Source: Comamonas sp. (lineage in GTDB: Bacteria > Pseudomonadota > Gammaproteobacteria > Burkholderiales > Burkholderiaceae_C). From it: a stretch of DNA of 64,000 bases. A program made the position numbers and the translations under genes. Where the stretch lies: NCBI RefSeq assembly GCF_009360615.1, contig NZ_SPEY01000051.1:1-64000 (forward strand), written 5' to 3'. Within the stretch, counting starts at the first letter, position 1. Each line of letters begins with the position of its first letter. The notes beneath the pieces are model-generated. The model was not told the origin of the DNA and did no database searches. It was given only the letters and a program-made list of their open reading frames with translations. Positions 7,999 to 17,378 of this stretch are shown one piece after another.

Positions 7999-8868
7999 AT
8001 GAGCGTAAGCACTGTTGAAGAACCCGCTGTCCCCCAAGAAGATGACAGGCCACGCCAACACACACCGATGAGAACCTGGAAGCTACCCGCGACGACTGAC
8101 ACCATGCCGGCTGGCGGCATGGCCCAGGCCAGCGCCTTGATGGCCGGCCTGGTGGAGCAACTGGGACAGAGCTGTTTTGCCCAGACCGCACTGGCGCAGC
8201 TGAGCGCGATTGCGCCCACCGCCTCGCTGTCGGTGTACCGCATCGGCAGCTGCCGGCCGCGGCTGTTTCTCTCGGCCTCCCTGGGCGTTCTGGACACGAC
8301 GCGCCAGTGCTGGAGCGCCTATCTCGCGGGACCGCAGCACGAAGACAGAAGCTGGGGCCAGGAATGGCCCGGACACATGCGGACGCCCGGCGCACGCAGT
8401 CTCGTTCATGTGCAGGCCAACGAAGTCACGCCGCTGCATCGCCAGTGCGTGTATGACGCGCATGGCGTGGCAGAGCGCATCTCGATTGCCGAGCCCGGTC
8501 CCGACGGCTCGGTGTTTGCCGTCAACCTCTATCGCCATGCGCACCAGAAACCCATTGCCGACCGGCATCTGAGCGACTTCGCGGACCTTTCCAGCGCCTT
8601 GATGGCCCTGACGCACAAACACCTGGCGCTGACGGCGAACATGGCTGCCGGCGATGAGAGGTGGCCGGCTCGTCTGCGTGCGCTGGCACCGGGTCTGACG
8701 GCGCGCGAACTCGAGGTCTGCCTGCGTCTGCTGCGCGGCATGACCCAGGATGGCATTGCGGCCGATCTCGGGCTGAGCGCTGCCACGGTCAAGACCTATC
8801 GCAATCGCGCCTTTGCACGGCTCGATATCCATCACCGCCATCAGCTGTTCGCGCTGATGGTGGAGTGA
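7999..8868 (+). CDS. LuxR-type HTH transcriptional regulator
   Basis: The C-terminal 65 residues (LTARELEVCLRLLRG...) form a LuxR/NarL-type helix-turn-helix. The N-terminal 200 residues are not a receiver domain and look like a poorly conserved sensor region. The gene is divergent from the DUF3237-Bug operon, which is its likely target. The start is uncertain: ATGs at 7999 and 8068 are both possible and neither has a strong ribosome-binding site; I used 7999 (289 residues). A longer frame to 7837 overlaps the divergent gene and is unlikely. Confidence 0.75.
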   Translation: MSVSTVEEPAVPQEDDRPRQHTPMRTWKLPATTDTMPAGGMAQASALMAGLVEQLGQSCFAQTALAQLSAIAPTASLSVYRIGSCRPRLFLSASLGVLDTTRQCWSAYLAGPQHEDRSWGQEWPGHMRTPGARSLVHVQANEVTPLHRQCVYDAHGVAERISIAEPGPDGSVFAVNLYRHAHQKPIADRHLSDFADLSSALMALTHKHLALTANMAAGDERWPARLRALAPGLTARELEVCLRLLRGMTQDGIAADLGLSAATVKTYRNRAFARLDIHHRHQLFALMVE

Positions 8869-8912
8869 ATGCCGGGGATTCGCCGGGGCTGTGCCCGGCC
8901 GAGGAAGAAAGT

Positions 8913-9273
8913 GTGAAGTGCGCCGATAAGCCGGATTCTGTGCACGACGGTTGCCCGCCATGTGACCGCCATTAATCTTGGCCATCAGTCGCCTGATGGC
9001 TCGGTGCTACCTACCCGCACACTCCGGGGGCCCCGTCAACGTGTGCCTACTTGGTATTGCTGCGCGTAGAGATTGCCCGTTTCACCCTGGTTGGTCTGCC
9101 TTGCGGCACTCCTGCCAGACTCGTCTCTGTTGCTCTGATCCTCACCTCACGGTGGGCAGCTGTTAGCTGCTACGCCGCCCTGTGCAGTCCGGACGTTCCT
9201 CCAGTACGGTCTTTCGACCCAACGCAAGCGTCGGCCTTTCGGCTAGTACCAGCGGCGGTCTGGCGCACTTCAC
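8913..9273 (-). ncRNA. rnpB: RNase P RNA (bacterial type A)
   Basis: The ends pair perfectly over 12 bases (9262-9273 with 8913-8924), forming the P1 helix. Inside, read on the minus strand, are the conserved AGGAACGTCCGGACTGCAC block and the 3' CCGGCTTATCGGC segment that define bacterial RNase P RNA. The length, 361 bases, is typical. It is the catalytic RNA that trims tRNA 5' leaders together with the RnpA protein, which is not in this window. Small reading frames across this interval are not genes. Confidence 0.95.
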
Positions 9274-9280
9274 GGCACGC

Positions 9281-9286
9281 ATTATC
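9281..9286 (-). promoter_or_regulatory. putative -10 element of rnpB
   Basis: On the minus strand the hexamer is GATAAT, placed seven bases before the start of the P1 helix, exactly where a -10 box should be for a 5' end at about 9273-9274. A weak -35 would fall inside the 3' end of the upstream AraC gene. Confidence 0.55.
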
Positions 9287-9292
9287 CCGCGT

Positions 9293-10117
9293 TCAGAAAG
9301 AACTTGCACAGAACTCGCGCCTGAACTGCTCGGGCGGCAGTCCCGACTCGCGCTGGAACATCGCAATAAAGGCCGAAGGCGTGCTGTAGCCCAGGTCGTA
9401 GGCGATGCGCTGCACGGTATGGCCGGCCTCCAGCGCGTCGATCGCCTGCAGGTAGCGCATGCGCTGGCGCCATTCCCCCAGGCTCATGCCCAGCTCGCGC
9501 TGGCAGTGGCGGGCCAGGGTTCGTTCCGTCATGTGCACCGTCTGGGCCCATTCGGCCAGACTGCGGTGATCGTCGGGACGCGACTGCATGGCATCCAGCA
9601 CCTGTACCAGAGCGGGATGCCGGGCTACGGGCAGAAAGCTCAGCTCCAGCGGCGTGGCACGCAGCTGGTCATGCACCACCCGGGCCAGCCGCAGATCGGC
9701 GTCCGTCACCGGGATCTGCACGCCCCTGGTACCAAAATCTGCCAGCACGGCTTTGACAATCGGCCCCAGGCGCATGCAGCCCGCCGTCTGCGGCAGATCC
9801 GCACACAGATCGGGGGCCAGGTAGACGGAACGGTACTGCACCGCATGCTGCAGATAGCAGCTGTGCACCACGCCCGGCGGAATCCACACCCCGTGCTGCG
9901 GCGGGCACAGGATATGGCCGCTGGGCACGTCCATGTTCAGGCTGCCGTGGGCCGCATAGTTCAGATGTCCCCAGCGGTGGCTGTGCGGAGGAGCCTCGCT
10001 GTGTTCTCCGAATTCGTCATAGCGGAAGTAATAGCTGCCTGGAACTTTGTCGGTGTCCAGTATCTGTACGGCATACCGCTTGGCGGCCGGGCCGGGTGTC
10101 GGGGCAGAGGCAGGCAT
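9293..10117 (-). CDS. AraC family transcriptional regulator
   Basis: About 274 residues. The N-terminal half is a cupin-like sensor (HSHRWGHLNYAAHGSL, PPQHGVWIPPGVVHSC). The C-terminal 100 residues hold two AraC-type helix-turn-helix motifs (MTERTLARHCQRELGMS and VQRIAYDLGYSTPSAFIAMF). It belongs to the NimR/RcdA-like cupin-AraC group, which often controls an adjacent exporter, and here it is divergent from an EamA-type transporter gene. The ATG at 10117 lacks a clear ribosome-binding site; a TTG at 10159 would add 14 residues. Its 3' end runs into the rnpB promoter. Confidence 0.85.
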   Translation of the reverse strand: MPASAPTPGPAAKRYAVQILDTDKVPGSYYFRYDEFGEHSEAPPHSHRWGHLNYAAHGSLNMDVPSGHILCPPQHGVWIPPGVVHSCYLQHAVQYRSVYLAPDLCADLPQTAGCMRLGPIVKAVLADFGTRGVQIPVTDADLRLARVVHDQLRATPLELSFLPVARHPALVQVLDAMQSRPDDHRSLAEWAQTVHMTERTLARHCQRELGMSLGEWRQRMRYLQAIDALEAGHTVQRIAYDLGYSTPSAFIAMFQRESGLPPEQFRREFCASSF

Positions 10118-10159
10118 GGGTTCGTCCGGCTTGAGTGATGAAATGTCTGAAATCAGCAA

Positions 10160-10183
10160 TGCGCTTCAAATGCGTCAAGCGCA
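10160..10183. promoter_or_regulatory. inverted repeat between the araC-type and EamA genes
   Basis: Arms TGCGCTT (10160-10166) and AAGCGCA (10177-10183) are separated by ten bases, in the short shared promoter region of the divergent pair. It is a reasonable binding site for the AraC-type protein; this is inference only. Confidence 0.35.
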
Positions 10184-10208
10184 TCATAAGCATCTCAAGG
10201 AGTTTCAT

Positions 10209-11123
10209 ATGGGTGCATACCTGTTACCGCTGGGCGCAGTGCTGATCTGGTCGCTCAACACCGTGGTTAGCAAGCTGGCCGCAGACAGCATCAGCGCGGC
10301 CGAGATCGGGTTCTTTCGCTGGCTGGTGGCCGCCGTGCTGTTCACGCCCTTCGTCCTGCCTTCGATCTGGCGCCAGCGCGCCGACATCAGGCCCCTGCTG
10401 CCACGGATCGTCGTTCTGGGCGTGCTGGGCATGGTCATCTACCAGAGCCTGGCCTATTACGCCGCTCACTTCACCACGGCCACGCACATGGGCATCATCG
10501 GTTCGCTCACGCCCATGCTGGTGCTGGCCCTGGCCGTGTTCATGCTGGGCCAGCCACTGACGCAGGGTGCCATCTGGGGCTCGCTGCTGGCCATTCTGGG
10601 GGTCGCGCTGGTGGTTTCGTCGGGCCACCTCGGCCATCTGGCGTCCGAGGGACTGAACCTGGGTGACGCCATGATGTTCCTGGCCATGCTGGCCTATGCG
10701 GTCTACAACATCCTGCTCAAGCGCTGGCCCATGCCGCGCCTGGCCACGGTGCAGCTGCTGTACCTGCAGGTGCTGGTGGCCGTGATCGTGCAACTGCCGC
10801 TTTATCTCTTTTCGCCCAAGACCGGGCTTGACGCCGGCAACCTGCCGCTGGTCGGTTACGCCGGCATCATGGCCTCCATCGCCGCGCCACTGCTGTGGAT
10901 GAAGGCGGTGCAGACGCTGGGGCCCGGGCGTTCGAGCATGTTCTTCAACCTGATCCCGGTCTTCACCGCGCTGATCGCGGCAGTCGCCCTGAACGAGCCC
11001 CTGGCGGCCTACCACGCCGTAGGCGGCGTCATGACGATTGCCGGCCTTCTGCTGGCGGAGCTGTGGAAGGCCCCGCTGCGCACGCGGCCCGCCCTGGCCT
11101 GCACGGCTAAAGCAGCAGATTGA
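10209..11123 (+). CDS. EamA/DMT family transporter
   Basis: 304 residues with about ten predicted membrane spans in two repeated halves, the standard EamA (drug/metabolite transporter) layout (LLPLGAVLIWSLNTVVSKLAA at the start, a second repeat from about residue 155). Such inner-membrane proteins typically export amino acids or other metabolites. The ATG at 10209 is preceded by AAGGAG at good spacing. It is divergent from the AraC-type gene, which probably regulates it. Confidence 0.88.
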   Translation: MGAYLLPLGAVLIWSLNTVVSKLAADSISAAEIGFFRWLVAAVLFTPFVLPSIWRQRADIRPLLPRIVVLGVLGMVIYQSLAYYAAHFTTATHMGIIGSLTPMLVLALAVFMLGQPLTQGAIWGSLLAILGVALVVSSGHLGHLASEGLNLGDAMMFLAMLAYAVYNILLKRWPMPRLATVQLLYLQVLVAVIVQLPLYLFSPKTGLDAGNLPLVGYAGIMASIAAPLLWMKAVQTLGPGRSSMFFNLIPVFTALIAAVALNEPLAAYHAVGGVMTIAGLLLAELWKAPLRTRPALACTAKAAD

Positions 11124-11304
11124 GAATCGCGTAGCTCATCAGGGACAGCAGACTCACCACGAACACCAGCATGACCCAGGGTCCCCAGCGCTGCTCGCGC
11201 CAGGAAAAACCGATCAGCAGGCCTACGCAACAGACCCCCAGCAGCACCAGAATTGTGTTGAACGTGAGCAAGAATCGTCCTCCCTCAAACAGACTTTGCC
11301 CCAT
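11107..11304 (-). CDS. small two-span membrane protein of unknown function
   Basis: 65 residues with two hydrophobic segments (about residues 9-27 and 38-60) joined by a charged SWREQRWGP loop. The ATG at 11304 has only a weak GGGA upstream. Its 3' end overlaps the last codons of the EamA gene on the opposite strand by about 17 bases. I do not recognise a family. The alternating membrane and charged pattern supports a real short gene, but the evidence is modest. Confidence 0.5.
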   Translation of the reverse strand: MGQSLFEGGRFLLTFNTILVLLGVCCVGLLIGFSWREQRWGPWVMLVFVVSLLSLMSYAILNLLL

Positions 11305-11686
11305 TGTTCCCGATTGCCGGCCCCAGGGGAAACGCCATCGCCCTTCAAATTGATGTGAATCAAGCATCAGTCTCTGGCAGCTGCTGCCGACCTGGATCTT
11401 GAGCGGCCCGACGCCACCATCAGGCGCGCATGGACTCAAGGGTTTTCCCGCACCTCATCGGTGCTCTCCTGCCTCGTTCCGGTGCACCACCCGCACCACC
11501 TCTGCTCATAAGGATTTGCATTCAGGACTGCTCAGAATTTCTTGTTGGACAGCCCCTCGCTGCCTTTCGATACTGCCGCCACAGGAACACCGGCCCCCGC
11601 CGCATCCCAAGGTTCCCTGGCCACACAGGAGCGCCGGCACAAGCGCCCCATGTGCCCTTCGCACTTTCGAACACAGGAGACTCCCC
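11305..11686. other. intergenic region without a recognised gene
   Basis: 382 bases between the small membrane gene and the MFS gene. It should hold the promoters of both. The MFS reading frame stays open upstream for 96 codons, but those residues do not look like MFS protein and no better start is seen. I found no clear dyad or terminator here. Confidence 0.5.
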
Positions 11687-13006
11687 ATGAGCAGCCCGGC
11701 TTCCGCCACCCACCCGCCTGCCAGCCATGCCGGTGCGCACGCGCACCAAGACATGGATGCCACCTACCGCAAGATCACCTGGCGCCTGATCCCCTTTCTG
11801 GTCTTTCTCTTTGTCCTGGCCTGGATAGACCGTGTCAACGTCGGCTTCGCCAAGCTGCAGATGCTGCAGGACCTGCAGTTCAGCGAGACCGTCTACGGCC
11901 TGGGAGCCGGCATCTTCTTCATCGGCTACTTCCTGTTCGAAGTCCCCAGCAACCTGCTGCTGGAGAAGATCGGCGCACGCAAGACGCTGGCGCGCATCAC
12001 CATCCTCTGGGGCGCAGCCTCCATGGCCATGGCCTATGTGACCACACCCGCCATGTTCTACGTGCTGCGCTTCATCCTCGGCGTGGTCGAGGCAGGTTTC
12101 TTCCCCGGCGTGGTGCTGTATCTGACCTACTGGTTCCCGGCCCGCCACCGCGCCCGCATCAACGGCCTGTTCATGACCTCGTTCGCCATTGCCGGTGCGG
12201 TGGGTGGCCCGATCGCGGGCGCCATCATGAACGGCATGCAGGACGTGGGGCATCTGGCCAACTGGCAATGGCTGTTCATCCTTGAAGGCATTCCCTCGGT
12301 GATCGCCGGCTTCTTCGTGCTGGCCTGGCTGCCCGAGAAACCCGAGAACGCCAGGTGGCTGAGTGCCGCCGAGCAGCGCGCCGTCAGCGCCGCCGTGGCC
12401 GAGGAAAGCCAGCAAGGCCACAAGCAGCATTCCTTCGCCGATGCCTGCCGCAACTACCGCGTCTGGCTGTGCGCCGCCGTGTACTTCTGCATCGTCAGCG
12501 GCAACGCCACGATCGCCTTCTGGTCGCCGTCCATCATCAAGGAGATCGGCATCCAGAACAATCTGCAGATCGGCCTGATCTCGGCCATTCCCTTTCTCGC
12601 AGGCACGCTGGCCATGGTCTGGAACGGCATGCATTCGGACAAGACCGGCGAGCGCCGCATGCACAGCGCCATTGCCGCCTTGATCGCCGCCGCAGGCCTG
12701 ATCCTGACCGGCATGCTCCTGCACAACGCCGTGCTGGCCCTGTGCGCGCTGACGCTGGCTTCCGTCGGCATCCTCGCCGCCTTCCCCGTGTTCTGGTCCA
12801 TCCCCTCGGCCTTTCTGGCCGGCACGGCGGCCGCCGGCGGCATCGCCCTCATCAACTCCATCGGCAACCTGGCCGGCTTTGTGGCGCCCTACATGATCGG
12901 CGCGCTCAAGACCAGCACCGGATCGTTGTCCTCGGGGCTGTACTTCGTGGCCGCGCTGGAGTTTCTCGCCGCCTTCCTGGTCGTGCTCTTCGTCAAGAAG
13001 CAGTGA
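11687..13006 (+). CDS. MFS transporter, anion:cation symporter (ACS) family
   Basis: 439 residues with twelve predicted membrane spans. AWIDRVNVGFAKLQM at the first span and GYFLFEVPSNLLLEKIGARK after the second are signatures of the ACS family, which takes up organic anions such as sugar acids, aromatic acids or phthalate. An N-terminal His-rich extension (ASHAGAHAHQDMD) is unusual but short. AGGAGA precedes the ATG at 11687. It heads a cluster with a DUF2848 protein and an amidase, so the imported compound is probably an amide or a precursor of one; this is inference. Confidence 0.9.
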   Translation: MSSPASATHPPASHAGAHAHQDMDATYRKITWRLIPFLVFLFVLAWIDRVNVGFAKLQMLQDLQFSETVYGLGAGIFFIGYFLFEVPSNLLLEKIGARKTLARITILWGAASMAMAYVTTPAMFYVLRFILGVVEAGFFPGVVLYLTYWFPARHRARINGLFMTSFAIAGAVGGPIAGAIMNGMQDVGHLANWQWLFILEGIPSVIAGFFVLAWLPEKPENARWLSAAEQRAVSAAVAEESQQGHKQHSFADACRNYRVWLCAAVYFCIVSGNATIAFWSPSIIKEIGIQNNLQIGLISAIPFLAGTLAMVWNGMHSDKTGERRMHSAIAALIAAAGLILTGMLLHNAVLALCALTLASVGILAAFPVFWSIPSAFLAGTAAAGGIALINSIGNLAGFVAPYMIGALKTSTGSLSSGLYFVAALEFLAAFLVVLFVKKQ

Positions 13007-13080
13007 CCGCCTGACGCTGCCGGCACAGCGCCGCCCTGCGGGGTTCCCGGCCCCGCCTTCCCTTTCCTGAGACTTGCGCC

Positions 13081-13758
13081 ATGCAACTGCAATTCACCAC
13101 CCCCGAAGGCCAGACCCTGGCCCCTCTCTTCGACACCCTCATCATCGCCGGCTGGGCCGGACGCGACCATGCGGCCATCGAGCACCACATCGAGGAGCTG
13201 GCCGCGCTCGGCATTCCGCGCCCCAGCGCCGTGCCGCTGTACTATCGCATCGCCAGCAACCAGCTGAGCCAGAGCAGCACGCTGCAGGTACTCGGCCCGG
13301 ACTCCTCGGGCGAGGCAGAGGTCTTCGTCTTCAGCCATGACGGCGAGATGTTCGTGAGCCTGGCCTCGGACCACACCGACCGCAAGCTCGAAGCCTATAG
13401 CGTGGCCTTCTCCAAGCAGGCCTGCATCAAGCCCGTGGCCACCCAGGCCTGGCGCTTCGCCGAAGTGGCCGGCCACTGGGACGAGCTGATCCTGCGCTCG
13501 TGGATCGTGGAGGACGGCCGCGAAGTGCTGTACCAGGAGGGCACGCTGGCCAGCCTGCGCACGCCCCAGGACCTGATCGCGGGCTACACCGGCGGCCAGA
13601 GCCAGCTGCCCGAAGGCTGCGGCATGACCTGCGGCACCATGGCCGCCATCGGCGGCATCCGCCCTGCCACGCAGTTCGCCATGGAGCTGTACGACCCGCG
13701 CAGCCAGCGAAGCATCCGCCACCGCTACCGCAGCGAGCTGCTGGACATCGTCGCCTGA
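13081..13758 (+). CDS. DUF2848 family protein
   Basis: 225 residues matching DUF2848, a family of unknown biochemical role related in fold to fumarylacetoacetate-hydrolase-like proteins. Features are VPLYYRIASNQLSQS, SDHTDRKLEAYSVAFSKQ and GCGMTCGTMAAIGGIRPA. It lies 74 bases after the MFS gene and 14 bases before the amidase gene. The co-location suggests a step in the same pathway, perhaps upstream or downstream of amide hydrolysis. Confidence 0.85.
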   Translation: MQLQFTTPEGQTLAPLFDTLIIAGWAGRDHAAIEHHIEELAALGIPRPSAVPLYYRIASNQLSQSSTLQVLGPDSSGEAEVFVFSHDGEMFVSLASDHTDRKLEAYSVAFSKQACIKPVATQAWRFAEVAGHWDELILRSWIVEDGREVLYQEGTLASLRTPQDLIAGYTGGQSQLPEGCGMTCGTMAAIGGIRPATQFAMELYDPRSQRSIRHRYRSELLDIVA

Positions 13759-13772
13759 ACACGGAGCTGCCC

Positions 13773-15137
13773 ATGACTTCAGTCTCTCCCCGCCTGGACC
13801 TGGTCTCCGAGCGCCTGGCCCAAGGCCAGACCAGCGCCCTGCAACTGGCCGAGCAGGCACTGGAGCGCGCCACGCGAGGCGAAGGCCCGCGCGTCTTTAC
13901 GCGCCTGCTGCCCGAGCAGGCCCTGGCGGAAGCCCGCGCCAGCGATGCGCTGCGCTCGGCTGGCCTGGCACGCTCGCCCCTCGAAGGCCTGCCCATCTCG
14001 GTCAAGGATCTGTTCGACATCGCGGGCCACCCCACGCTGGGCGGCTCCAGGCTGCTGGCCGATGCCGCACCCGCCACGCAGACGGCCGAAGTCGTGCAGC
14101 GCCTGCGCCGCGCGGGCGCGGTCATCGTGGGCACGACCAATATGACCGAGTTCGCCTACTCGGGCCTGGGGCTGAATCCGCACTACGGCACGCCGCGCAA
14201 TCCCTGGCAGCGGGAAAACGACGGCGGCCGCATTCCCGGCGGCTCGTCCTCCGGCGCGGCCATCTCGGTGACCGACGGCATGGCGCTGGCCGCCATCGGC
14301 TCGGACACCGGCGGCTCGGTGCGCATTCCCTCGGCGCTGTGCGGCCTGACCGGCTTCAAGCCCACGGCGCGCCGCGTGCCCATGCAGGGCGTGCTGCCGC
14401 TGTCGGCCAATCTGGACTCCATCGGCCCGCTGGCGCCCAGCGTGCGCTGCTGCGCCGCGCTGGACGCGGTGCTGTCGGGCCAATCGCATGGCGAGCTGCA
14501 CGCGGCCTCGCTGCAAGGCCTGCGCCTGCTGGTGCCCAAGAATGTGGTACTGGAAGGCATGGACAGCACCGTGGCCGCCGCCTGGCAGCGTGCGCTGTCG
14601 CTGCTGTACGCAGCCGGCGTGCAGATCACCGAGGCCGTGGTGCCGCCCTTCTCCGAGCTTGCGCAGATCAATGCCAAGGGCGGCTTCACGGCCGCTGAGG
14701 CCTGGGCCTGGCACCGCAGCCATATCGACGGCGCCGGCCGCCTGGGCGAATACGATCCGCGCGTGGGCACGCGCATTCTGCGCGGCAAGGACATCAGCGC
14801 GGCCGACTATATCGAGCTGCTGGCACTCCGCCAGCAGTGGATTGCCCGAGTGGAAGCGCAGATGGCCGATCACGACCTGATGCTCATGCCCACGGTGCCC
14901 GTGATCGCGCCCAAGATTGCCGAGCTGCAGGCCAGCGAAGAAGCCTATTTCGCGGCCAACGGGCTGATGCTGCGCAATCCCACGCTGATCAACTTCCTCG
15001 ACGGCTGCGCGGTGTCCCTGCCCTGCCACCGCGCGGGCGAAGCGCCCGTGGGCCTGAGCCTGGCCGGCACGGCCGGTCAGGACCAGCGCCTGCTGTCGGT
15101 GGCGCTGGCCGTGGAGGCTTTACTGGCCCAGGCCTGA
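13773..15137 (+). CDS. amidase (amidase-signature family)
   Basis: 454 residues of an amidase-signature enzyme. The catalytic triad is visible as Lys in ISVKDLFD, cis-Ser in GGSSSGAA and the nucleophile Ser in GSDTGGSVRIPS. These hydrolyse carboxylic amides. The ATG at 13773 follows the DUF2848 stop by 14 bases, so the genes are co-transcribed. The MFS-DUF2848-amidase order suggests uptake and breakdown of one amide-containing compound. A GatA role is unlikely because no gatB/gatC is nearby. A strong hairpin repeat follows the gene. Confidence 0.88.
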   Translation: MTSVSPRLDLVSERLAQGQTSALQLAEQALERATRGEGPRVFTRLLPEQALAEARASDALRSAGLARSPLEGLPISVKDLFDIAGHPTLGGSRLLADAAPATQTAEVVQRLRRAGAVIVGTTNMTEFAYSGLGLNPHYGTPRNPWQRENDGGRIPGGSSSGAAISVTDGMALAAIGSDTGGSVRIPSALCGLTGFKPTARRVPMQGVLPLSANLDSIGPLAPSVRCCAALDAVLSGQSHGELHAASLQGLRLLVPKNVVLEGMDSTVAAAWQRALSLLYAAGVQITEAVVPPFSELAQINAKGGFTAAEAWAWHRSHIDGAGRLGEYDPRVGTRILRGKDISAADYIELLALRQQWIARVEAQMADHDLMLMPTVPVIAPKIAELQASEEAYFAANGLMLRNPTLINFLDGCAVSLPCHRAGEAPVGLSLAGTAGQDQRLLSVALAVEALLAQA

Positions 15138-15146
15138 TTGCAGAGC

Positions 15147-15242
15147 AAAAAAACAGGAGCTGCTAGCGCTTGACTGCAATCGATTTCAGATAGAAAACAC
15201 TCTGAAATCGATATGCATAAGGCGCTAGCAGCTCCTTTTTTA
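15147..15242. repeat. nested-hairpin intergenic repeat, copy A (also a bidirectional terminator)
   Basis: Outer arms AGGAGCTGCTAGCGC (15155-15169) and its exact complement (15222-15236) enclose a second perfect 12-base inverted repeat, ATCGATTTCAGA (15179-15190) with 15201-15212. Runs of A on the left and T on the right make it a terminator for both the amidase and the convergent LysR gene. Related copies are at 41891-41983 and 53601-53690. Confidence 0.85.
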
Positions 15243-15313
15243 TTTAGTACTGAGGCACACCCCATGCTCGGCATGGCATTGGCGCCGGCACCCACGGTGT
15301 TTGCCTCTGCGCT

Positions 15314-16255
15314 TTATGCGTCCCCTGCCAGAAGGGGTGTGGGCAGCCGCGCCACGGCCTGGCCGTGGTTCAGCGCAAAGGCCGTGGCCACCTCTTCGGC
15401 GGCGCGCACCACGGTTTCGGCCAGCGGGTTCTGGTGATCGTTGCGCCAGCAGGCCACCAGCGGCAGCGAGGGGAACTCGCGATCCACGCGCAGCAGGCGC
15501 AGGCGCTGCTCGGCCAGCTCTCGCTGGATGATGGCCGGTGGCACGGCCGCCACGCCCAGGCCGTCGCAGACCACGCGGATCATGGTCGCCACAGAGGCAA
15601 TGCAGTTCATGTGCAAAGAGGCGCTGCCCTCGGCGCTGAACAACCGCTCGATCACCGCATACGGCTCGGAGCCGCGCGCGAAGCTCATGATGGGAAACGC
15701 TGCCAGCTCGGCCAGGCTCAGGGTCTCGTCACCGATGCCCAGCTTGGGGCTGCCCACCCAGGCCATGGCGAACTCGCCCAGCGACAGATTGGCGATGGTG
15801 CCGCTGGAGACAGACTTGGCCTGCAGCGAGATATCGAGCTGGCCCTTGTGAAGCTGCTCCGACAGGTGAATGGTGGTGTCGCAGGCGATCTCCACCTGCA
15901 GGCGCGGATAGCGCTGCTGCAGCAGCGCGAGAAAGTCGGGGAACCAGCTGTGCACGATGGATTCGATGGCACCGATGCGGATCACGCCCGCATAGGCCTG
16001 CTTGTCCAGCATGTCCTCGCGCATCTCGCGCATCAGCCTGAGCATGCGCTCGGCATGCACCAGGGCCTTGGCACCGTCGGCCGTGAGCGTGACTTCGCGC
16101 ACGCCGCGATCGAAGAGGCGCACCCCGAAATCCTGCTCCAGCGTGGCGATGCGGCTGGAGACCGCCGCCTGGGTGGTGAAAAGCCGCTCGGCCGTCATGC
16201 GGAAGTTGCGCAGCTCGGCCAGCAGCACAAAGGTTTCCAGAAACCGTAGATTCAT
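15314..16255 (-). CDS. LysR family transcriptional regulator
   Basis: 313 residues. The N-terminal helix-turn-helix ([33 protein letters not shown]) and a following periplasmic-binding-like effector domain define the family. The gene converges on the amidase cluster and is divergent from cysteine synthase. Either the amidase cluster or cysK could be the target; the distance to cysK is 155 bases. Confidence 0.9.
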   Translation of the reverse strand: MNLRFLETFVLLAELRNFRMTAERLFTTQAAVSSRIATLEQDFGVRLFDRGVREVTLTADGAKALVHAERMLRLMREMREDMLDKQAYAGVIRIGAIESIVHSWFPDFLALLQQRYPRLQVEIACDTTIHLSEQLHKGQLDISLQAKSVSSGTIANLSLGEFAMAWVGSPKLGIGDETLSLAELAAFPIMSFARGSEPYAVIERLFSAEGSASLHMNCIASVATMIRVVCDGLGVAAVPPAIIQRELAEQRLRLLRVDREFPSLPLVACWRNDHQNPLAETVVRAAEEVATAFALNHGQAVARLPTPLLAGDA

Positions 16256-16410
16256 GCAGCGATGTTAATCATCGCCAGAGGCCTTGCCCGCTTTCCGGGT
16301 CATATCGATATAGCCCATTCGCAGAACGCTTGCGTGCACAATGCATTGTGTCCGCGCAGAGAGACTGCGCTGCGATCCACTGTCCCACCATCCTTATTCG
16401 TGGAGGTCCG

Positions 16411-17331
16411 ATGAGAGCTGACAACATTCTGCAAACGATTGGCGACACGCCCGTCATTCACATCAACCGCCTGTTCGGAAGCAATACCAACGTCTGGATC
16501 AAGTCCGAGCGCAGCAACCCGGGCGGCTCCATCAAGGATCGTATTGCGCTGTCCATGGTGGAGGATGCCGAGAAATCCGGCGCACTCCGTCCCGGCGGCG
16601 TGATCATCGAGCCCACCAGCGGCAACACCGGCGTGGGCCTGGCCCTTGTCGCAGCCGTCAAGGGCTACAAGCTGATCCTGGTCATGCCCGAGAGCATGAG
16701 CATCGAGCGACGCCGCCTGATGCTGGCCTATGGCGCATCGTTCGATCTGACACCGAAGGAAAAAGGCATGAAGGGCGCCATCGCCCGCGCCCAGGAACTG
16801 GCCGCCCAGACGCCGGGGGCCTGGATTCCCCAGCAGTTCGAGAACCCCGCCAACGTGGCCGTGCATGAAGCCACCACAGCCCAGGAAATCCTGCGCGATT
16901 TCCCCGATGGCCTCGACGCCTTCATCACCGGCGTGGGCACGGGCGGTCACCTGTCTGGCGTGGCCAAGGTGCTCAAGGCCAAATTTCCCAACCTCAAGGT
17001 CTATGCGGTGGAGCCGGCGGCATCGCCCGTGATCTCCGGCGGTCAGCCCGCGCCCCACCCCATCCAGGGTATCGGAGCCGGCTTTGTGCCCAAGAATCTG
17101 GACGTCAGCCTGCTTGACGGCGTGATCCAGGTGGAGGCCGAGCCCGCACGCGAATACGCGCGCCGCGCCGCCCGCGAGGAAGGCCTGCTGGTCGGCATTT
17201 CCTCGGGTGCCACGCTGGCCGCCATTGCCCAGAAGCTGCCCGAGCTGCCTGCCAGCGCCCGGGTGCTGGGCTTTGCCTACGACACCGGCGAGCGCTATCT
17301 GTCGGTCGAAGGCTTCCTGCCCAACGCCTGA
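16411..17331 (+). CDS. cysK: cysteine synthase A (O-acetylserine sulfhydrylase)
   Basis: 306 residues, the usual size for CysK. The PLP lysine is in [10 protein letters not shown] (about residue 40), followed by EPTSGNTG, the substrate-binding loop, and GTGGHLSG, the phosphate-binding loop. It makes L-cysteine from O-acetylserine and sulfide in the cytoplasm. A GGAGG site precedes the ATG at 16411. It is monocistronic, with its own terminator directly after. Confidence 0.93.
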   Translation: MRADNILQTIGDTPVIHINRLFGSNTNVWIKSERSNPGGSIKDRIALSMVEDAEKSGALRPGGVIIEPTSGNTGVGLALVAAVKGYKLILVMPESMSIERRRLMLAYGASFDLTPKEKGMKGAIARAQELAAQTPGAWIPQQFENPANVAVHEATTAQEILRDFPDGLDAFITGVGTGGHLSGVAKVLKAKFPNLKVYAVEPAASPVISGGQPAPHPIQGIGAGFVPKNLDVSLLDGVIQVEAEPAREYARRAAREEGLLVGISSGATLAAIAQKLPELPASARVLGFAYDTGERYLSVEGFLPNA

Positions 17332-17354
17332 TTTCGCTGCGCGCCTCCCTGCCA

Positions 17355-17378
17355 CGCCGCACCCGTTGCGGCGTTTTT
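17355..17378 (+). terminator. rho-independent terminator of cysK
   Basis: Stem CGCCGCA (17355-17361) and TGCGGCG (17367-17373) with a five-base loop, followed by five T. Confidence 0.85.

Noticed and set aside
8978..9389. Short plus-strand frames in the rnpB interval
   Set aside because: They overlap the RNase P RNA, whose ends and conserved blocks are unmistakable.
15147..15242. Possible CRISPR repeat unit or insertion-sequence end
   Set aside because: Single nested inverted repeat without spacers or transposase; it is better explained as an intergenic hairpin repeat and terminator.
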